DNA of 34,926 bases from Trachelipus rathkii (lineage: Eukaryota > Arthropoda > Malacostraca > Isopoda > Trachelipodidae), in contig JABUQX010065503.1 in NCBI GenBank assembly GCA_015478945.1, forward strand, positions 5,001-39,926. The letters are read 5' to 3'. The notes under the pieces are model-generated. The model ran no database searches. It saw only the letters and a list, made by a program, of their open reading frames with translations, and had not been told where the DNA came from. Positions 29,218-34,926 of this stretch are shown in pieces (position 1 is the first letter of the stretch; every line of letters begins with the position of its first letter). The translations under genes and the position numbers were made by a program.

Positions 29218-31129
29218 TTAACGGGGACGTTGCTCGTAAGGATCTAACAACCCTACATGTAGATTTTTTTAAGGATAAGATTATAGACTCTTCGAAAAGA
29301 GGACAAGATTTCTCGACATATTTGTTTTCATGACATATGCAAAAGGTGTTTAGATTTTTGTGTAATTTCTTCCCCAAATATCTGCCGTCAGTATATTTTA
29401 ACATGTTTTTTTATTCAGCAATTTTTAACAGTGAATTTCTGCTGACCTACAAAAGATTTTTTCAAGCTGATTTCACTGAATACTTGCCATAGGCATATGT
29501 TTTATGAATAAACTCACAAATAGGCAAAATGAGAAAAATAATTTTTTTTGTGATTTTTTTGATAAATCTCAACATTTTTTTTCCATAAAATTTAAAAGTT
29601 TTATGAAAGTATGCCATGTTTTTATATTTGCGCATGAATGCATACAGTCAAATGTAGTTCAATGCATAAATGAAACAAAAAGAAAAACATATTGCACATT
29701 CTATCTTTCATGATTAATAATGTACTGCCAAAAAAAAGTTTTTTTTAGTAAAATAGTCCAAAGAAGTTGACTGTGAGGCAGTGGCCAACGTTGGGTAATA
29801 CAACATAATTTATTAAATGAAACCATGTGTTCTCACGCAATTTTTACAAGGTTGTAAAATTTAATTCTAATCAGATGAATAGTTAAATGTTATATGCCAT
29901 CAATTATTTAAATTTTTTCTTTTTTTTCTTTTTTTTCAACTAAAAAAAGAAAAATCGTAAATAATTTTTATTATATATCCACCTCAAATACGCAAACTTT
30001 CAGAGCATGTAATAATTAGAAAGGATACGATATATTGTGTTAAGATAATATTTTTTTGTATACCAAACGCTTTTGCCGCTGTTCATGGGAAAGCTTATAA
30101 ATTTTAAAAAAGTTTTCCTGCGAGTAGTAGAAAACCATTGGGCGTACAGAAAATTTATTTAAATTTTAAAAGATGCTTGCATATCGTCGAGTTATAAAGG
30201 CAATCATAAAATTTTCATTCTTATCAGATGAATAATGAAAATGTTGCCGTGACACAATCATTAAAAAAAAAATTCGCTAACTCAAAAAAAAAAATCATAA
30301 AAACTTAATTATATTTAATAACGATCCAGTTTGAAAAATTTGCAGAGCGTATTAAATTGGGGAAGGAGACATTTTTTGTTTTAGAGAAAATTTTTGTATA
30401 CCCAAACAGATTTGTCGCTGCTATGGGAACATTTCAAAGTTTTCAAAGTTTTCTCGTGATCAGCGAAAAACTGTTGGGCATACCAAAATATTAATCTAAA
30501 ATAAATTTAGAGCAAGAGTAGAGTTGCACAAGTTGTGAAAGTTTCATTGCAATGCGAGTAAATATTAAAAAAGTTACACGCCCACCAGTTCCATTTTTTT
30601 TTGCTACGAAAAAAATTCATGACTAAATTTTTTATTTTTTTTTCAATCAATACGAAACTTTTTAGATCATATACTACTAGGCAAGGTTTACATTTTTTGT
30701 TTAAATAAATGTGTTGTAACACTCAAGGGGTTTGCCTGCGTGCATATGGGGACTTTTGCCGAAATTTAGAAATTTTCCCATGTGCACAGAGGCAAATTCG
30801 TTCTCTATTAACAATTATATTTATTTATTTTTAGCAAAAAAATTGGTGTATCTTCCAACTAATACTTGCTCGCGAAGTTTCATGCTGGATCACATGGGAT
30901 AATAAAAGGTTATCTGGAATTTTTCATTATGACTTATAAAATAGCAGAAACGCCCCCGTATCCCCTGTATATTGTGAATATAATGATTTCTTTGCCCTGT
31001 TAAAATAACCAGACGATTCGAAAGCCGCATAAATTCTAGCACTTTTAAAGTGTTAAAACCTAAAAATCATAGAATTGATGATTTCTACCCTCAAAAGTTA
31101 GGAAACTCATACGCGCAACGTCCCCTTAA
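29218..31129. mobile_element. TTAA-flanked inverted-repeat element with internal tandem repeats
   Basis: TTAA (29218-29221), then GGGGACGTTGCTCGTA at 29223. At the other end, TACGCGCAACGTCCCC is followed by TTAA (31126-31129). The termini are inverted with one mismatch in 16 and one extra C at the left. TTAA duplications are typical of piggyBac-type elements. No transposase ORF is present. The interior is dominated by a diverged tandem repeat (about 29733-30960) and AT-rich DNA. This would be a non-autonomous element of about 1.9 kb. The family is an inference from the TTAA and the ends alone. Confidence 0.65.
29733..30960. repeat. Diverged tandem repeat, unit about 320-345 bp, about 3.5 copies
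   Basis: Recurring landmarks are TTTGCCGCTGTTCATGGGA (30072), TTTGTCGCTGCTATGGGA (30411) and TTTGCCTGCGTGCATATGGG (30731). Others are CATTGGGCGTAC (30138) vs CTGTTGGGCATACC (30472), and ATCAGATGAATAGTTAAATG (29871) vs ATCAGATGAATAATGAAAATG (30221). The spacing is about 339 then 320 bp. Units have diverged considerably. Confidence 0.7.
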
Positions 31130-32063
31130 AGTTGTTCAAATTGAATATTAGCTTACTTATGTATATGAACAAATTTAAATCTTAAACACTTTATATTAAA
31201 ACTATATTTATATGGAAACTATTTAATTATTAAAGAATAAAAACCAAATATACTTATTTTTTTGTAAACTGAACAAAGTGGAAATACCTTCTAGGATTTC
31301 TTTCTGTTGATTTGGGATCTATCAATTGTTAGATAACAATTATAGTCTAATTACCATTACTGCTCAAATTATCTTCACCCCTGAAGTAGTAATAAAACAT
31401 AAAACTCTTACCTCATACAAACATCACCACATGTAACCAAACTTATACTATTGAACCTTTTTTCTCATGACTAATTGTTTTTCTTTCCCCTTAAGAATGT
31501 TACCTTTGATTTTATCTTATAACCACTAAACCTTTCTTTTGCATTACCTTGCACCTATACCTACCTGAACATTACGTCACTGAATGGTCTAAAGCTTAAC
31601 TAAACTGCTTTTATATTTAAACGAGCGTTTTGAGCCTTGATTTCAAATGTGTTTTGCTAAAAGCTTTTATTAAATTGTCAAACTAGTTGCAGGTAATTCA
31701 ATCCATTTCACCTGTGTCATTAATTTTATTTATCTTATTCTTACCAAATTGCTATTCCTCTGCTTATCTTTTTCATGTAAGCTTATGGAATGAATTGTAA
31801 TATTTTGCTGATTAAGACATTTGAAATGATTTCTCGGAACGAAATTGCCTTCATTATGACTTCTTCCTTTTACAATTCATCAAAAGATAGAGGCCAGAAC
31901 TGAATATACAGAGAGAGAGGTGGGTAGCGAAAGTTTTGGCACCTTTAAAATTAATTTATTTTAAGGTTTTTGATTAGACCGTTATATAGAATAGCTTCAT
32001 TTTCATTGTAGAACCCAAACTGGTTTCTTCATACATTTCCTGCTTCAGCAAACCCCAAATGTC

Positions 32064-32065
<2 letters not shown>
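31130..32065. other. Non-coding spacer
   Basis: AT-rich, with a CT-rich stretch at 31330-31640. No ORF, RNA gene or repeat end recognised. A short GAGAGAGAG run occurs at 31910. Confidence 0.45.
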
Positions 32066-32067
<2 letters not shown>

Positions 32068-32101
<34 letters not shown>

Positions 32102-32147
32102 TATTATATTAATCTATATATATATATATAATATATATTCTAATATA

Positions 32148-32179
<32 letters not shown>

Positions 32180-32180
32180 T
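32068..32180. repeat. (TA)n microsatellite
   Basis: Interrupted TA tract. Confidence 0.85.
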
Positions 32181-32571
32181 CAGGCCTTGGGTTCCAAGTA
32201 TATAATTTTTCACAAGTACAACGTACAAGTACTCTCGAATGTTTCAAGTACAAGTAAAGTAACTCTAGAATTTGTTCAAGTACAAGTACAGTCAAAGTAC
32301 ATGGTATCCAACTAAAATATGGTGCAAAACCTGCATATAAATATATATATATATATATTAAGACGTATATATTATATTATTAAATATATATATAGTTATA
32401 TATATATATATATATATATAGATATATATATATTATATATATATAGATATATATACTATATATAAATATATTATACTTATCTATATATATATATATATAT
32501 ATTATATATTATATAGTAAGTAATATGATATATATATATCGTATTATCTATCATCACATCATCCAAGGCCC
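32180..32571. mobile_element. Possible small element with GGCCTTGG/CCAAGGCC ends
   Basis: CAGGCCTTGGGTTCC at 32180 and CATCCAAGGCCCG at about 32561 give an 8-bp inverted match. Between them lie a cluster of CAAGTACAAGTA words (32210-32310) and TA repeats. The CCCGTAGCCAGTGACG...G-run just to the right resembles ends of invertebrate transposons. This is weak evidence and the ends may belong to two different elements. Confidence 0.35.
32340..32545. repeat. (TA)n microsatellite cluster
   Basis: Several TA tracts with short interruptions. Confidence 0.85.
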
Positions 32572-32592
32572 GTAGCCAGTGACGTTTATTTC

Positions 32593-32604
32593 GGGGGGGG
32601 GGGG
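32593..32604 (+). repeat. Poly-G run (12 G)
   Basis: TTTCGGGGGGGGGGGGCCTGCG. This is the only G homopolymer of this length in the window, in otherwise AT-rich DNA. Confidence 0.9.
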
Positions 32605-32645
32605 CCTGCGACTTTCGCAAGTGGTTACATTTCAATGACAGTTAA

Positions 32646-32766
32646 TTATATATATATTAAGTTCATATATATATCTTATATATATATAATGTATTAGTTA
32701 TATGATATTATATATATATTATATATATATATATATAATTATATTATAACCTATATTAGTATATAA
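32646..32766. repeat. (TA)n-rich tract
   Basis: Irregular TA dinucleotides, including AATTATATTATAACC. Confidence 0.8.
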
Positions 32767-32799
32767 TTCTCATAAGAACTTACTATATTTTTTATTAAG

Positions 32800-34330
32800 G
32801 TCCAATTTCAGTTTCCCTTGCTTTTGACTGGATGGTGATTACAAAATATTTCATTGCTGACTTCTTGTGGCTGAGATCTCGATGAATTGGCAGTAAAGCA
32901 AGACCTGTAATGATACCATGCGATCCTCTCCAACACTATGCCGTAAATACGTTTTCAGACGCCGTATATATCGAAAAAGTTCTTCTACTGTTGCTAGTGG
33001 ATACTCGGGCAATACTGCTAAGATGATTCATCGAAAGCTAGCAATGTTTAGGAAACCTCTTCTTGTCACTCTTGTCACACTTAGCCAAAGCATCGATCAC
33101 AGTTTTTGGTTGTTCATTTTCTAAAGTCATTTAAGGCTGCCAAGAGACACCAACTCTCCTTTTAGTGGTCACTCTCCTTTTAGTGTATCGTCGTGAGAGT
33201 GTATACTCGTGAGGGTCTGGAAGGTCGCTGTATAAAAGAGGATGCTTTTTCAATATACTTATATAAAGTACATTGCACTTTCTGGTAAAATATACTGAAG
33301 CGAAATGATTAGTGGTTTCATGCGAGGAATCGATCAGTCAACAAAGAATCAGATCATCAATAAACGGAATAAACACTGAGATGCGGTAATATGGATTCGG
33401 GATCTGATGTAGCACATTACAACGATGTTACGTGGAACTTCCGTAGTTCTTGAAATTGTTATTTCAGTACCTAAGCTGTCGCATACATTTTTAAGCTTGT
33501 GTGAATATGGCTTTAAACTCTGTGTCTGCATTTTGTCTATCTTTTCGAGAAGTTGAATAATGTCTTTCACTAAGTTTATTGCACTGGACAATGTCCAGAA
33601 TGGATCACTCTGTAACTGTATTCTGACAAAGTGTAGGTTATCTCCAGAAATTTATCTAAACGTATAATGTTATTATAAAATTCAAATAACTGATTGAATT
33701 AACAACGAATTAGCTTTCTGTGATAATTCACCAGGCCCTTCTTTTAATTTCTTCCAATGACGCAAGTAATTGCTCAAGAGTCTCTTTAAAAAGGAAAACG
33801 CTTCAGTGCCGTCCACTCATCTGGTCTCGCACATCTTTTTTGATTCTCTTGTTATTTGGTTACTAGAAAATTTTGATTTTATCTTCAAAGTTATTGTGCG
33901 TTCGGATCGATCGAAAAAAAGTGCCATATTTCAGAGATGAATCCTCAAGACGTTTTGAATTGCCTGAATTTTGAAGAGTCTGAAAGACCTAGATTTAAAC
34001 AATGTGTCAACAATGGTGTGTGTATAGAGCTTTAGGACACTCATTCCGAATAACAGATGGCACTCCTCGGAATTCGCCTCTCATGGACACGGCTCCATCC
34101 ATATCCTTGCCTCTTAATTTTCGAGTTTTAAACAAGATAGCCAAGTCTCTGCAAAATTACATTTTTTGCAAATGCTTTCCCTGAGATATCATAAAACCGG
34201 AACAAATGATAAAAGAATCCTCTCTTAAAGTTAAAAGGAGTTATCAACCTTTCCATCACCACCAATCGCGTACCTTACTTACACAAAGTGAAAACTGTTT
34301 CATCCGGGAAACATCCGTTGTTTCATAAGT
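32800..34330 (-). pseudogene. hAT-superfamily (DUF4371-type) transposase, decayed
   Basis: Read on the minus strand across several frames, conserved hAT blocks occur in order. ETTDVSR (34324-34304) is the first catalytic region. LRGKDMDGAVSM.GEF (34117-34070) matches the LRGQGYDGA block, followed by NECPKALYTH. FKETLEQLLASLEEIK lies near 33780. In frame 33591-33349, LVKDIIQLLEKIDKM and YSHKLKNVCDSLGTEI match the helical insert. RRLKTYLRHSVGEDRM (about 32963-32918) matches the C-terminal dimerisation motif. Family members are related to ZMYM and P52rIPK-like genes. Frameshifts and stops separate nearly every block, so it is a fossil. It is not known whether it ever mobilised the non-autonomous hAT-type element at 11413. 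Confidence 0.75.
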
Positions 34331-34528
34331 TTTAACAACTCATTTTTGTTCATTCCAACTAAAAGTCCTATTATTGCATTAACAAAGATAAATGGAACAC
34401 ATTGTAAATAGTCTCAAATTTACTCATCTCAATATCATAAATTCCTTAATTGTACAAGATATACGTGGTTATTTTATTTTGCCCGAACATTGTTGTGATG
34501 TCAATATTCTTTTGAGCTTCGATATATT

Positions 34529-34813
34529 TCATACTGAAGTCAAATTAAGATCCATAAAACAAGCTGAAGAATAAGCATCAAGTCCCGTATATGTTTCAAT
34601 TATTTTACTTTTCCCTTTTAGCTTAATTATGACTGGCACAACAGGATATGATAGCTTTTCATTACTGGCTCTATTCAATTTTGTTTCAAAACTTTGTAGT
34701 GTATTAATTTCTGACTTTTTTGACTCTGTGGTATCTACCTGACTTAGTGAAGAAGCTGATGGTGTATTATTTAAGTTATCTTGATCTTTTTTTCTGAATT
34801 GCCTGAAGCTCAC
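34529..34813 (-). pseudogene. Fragment resembling BEL/Pao aspartic protease region
   Basis: The open frame starts at a GTG, so it is a piece of something longer. Its last part reads PVVPVIIKLKGKSKIIETY followed by GLDAYSSACFMDL. This resembles the entry to the BEL/Pao (DUF1758-type) peptidase, where a hydrophobic strand leads to LD.GS....F. The glycine after Asp is replaced, giving DAYS in place of the active D-x-G-S. The residues before are Ser/Asn/Lys-rich, like a gag-pro linker. It adjoins the hAT fossil and appears to be a separate insertion or an unrelated look-alike. Confidence 0.45.
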
Positions 34814-34926
34814 GATCCTGTTTCTTCACCCTATTTTCTTTAAGTTAGGCAAATTCAGTATTATGGCTTCAGTAGCTTTGAGTTTCCGCGATAGCTTGCA
34901 TTTGCTTGCAGTTTTTTCTATTTTCT

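Noticed and set aside
29733..30960. Possible multi-exon gene in the tandem-repeat zone
   Set aside because: No frame is shared between units and the divergence includes many stops and indels. The best explanation is a decayed tandem repeat.

Overview
The window looks like repeat-dense eukaryotic nuclear DNA, probably from an arthropod and most likely a decapod crustacean. The base composition is very AT-rich, with many long (TA)n and (ATT)n tracts. There are several copies of a LINE family whose reverse transcriptase and C-terminal wording resembles ones common in shrimp and crabs, and many nested, broken transposons. I see no host protein-coding gene, tRNA or rRNA. The organism call is an inference from family resemblance.

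The dominant structure is one Ty3/Gypsy-type LTR retroelement on the minus strand, spanning about 4943-27946. Its 3' LTR lies at 4943-6749 and its 5' LTR at 26419-27946. A tRNA-Lys primer-binding site (26386-26403) adjoins the 5' LTR, and a G-rich polypurine tract (6750-6760) adjoins the 3' LTR. In element order it carries a small leader ORF (20738-20364) and a gag with four zinc knuckles (20138-18411). A -1 slippery heptamer (18438-18432) sits just before the gag stop and leads into a pol stub (to 17974). Reverse transcriptase and RNase H are missing. An integrase with an HHCC finger, DD35E core and GPY motif follows, with a long acidic/serine-rich tail (17465-15285). In the env position, behind a candidate splice acceptor, lies an SGNH/GDSL-like plus SR-rich accessory ORF (8378-6950). 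The last two genes each carry an in-frame TGA, and the accessory gene also has a frameshift, so this copy looks dead.

Two large inserts split the retroelement. The first (about 9.5-15.1 kb) contains a hAT-type element with an 8-bp target duplication (ACCACAGT) and TAGGGTTG termini, which itself holds a LINE. The second (about 20.85-26.07 kb) contains a forward LINE, a CR1-like LINE split by a 1.3-kb inverted-repeat element with a GC-rich core, and a LINE 3' fragment. Each insert is flanked by a direct duplication of retroelement sequence (about 130 and 79 bp).

Outside the retroelement, 1.84-4.27 kb is another minus-strand copy of the same LINE. At 29218-31129 lies a TTAA-flanked element with about 17-bp inverted termini, filled with diverged tandem repeats of about 340 bp. 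The right end (about 32.8-34.8 kb) holds a hAT (DUF4371-type) transposase pseudogene and a fragment resembling a BEL/Pao aspartic protease. The most unusual points are the SGNH-like env-position ORF, the slippery site, the four-knuckle gag, and the two newly recognised inverted-repeat elements.
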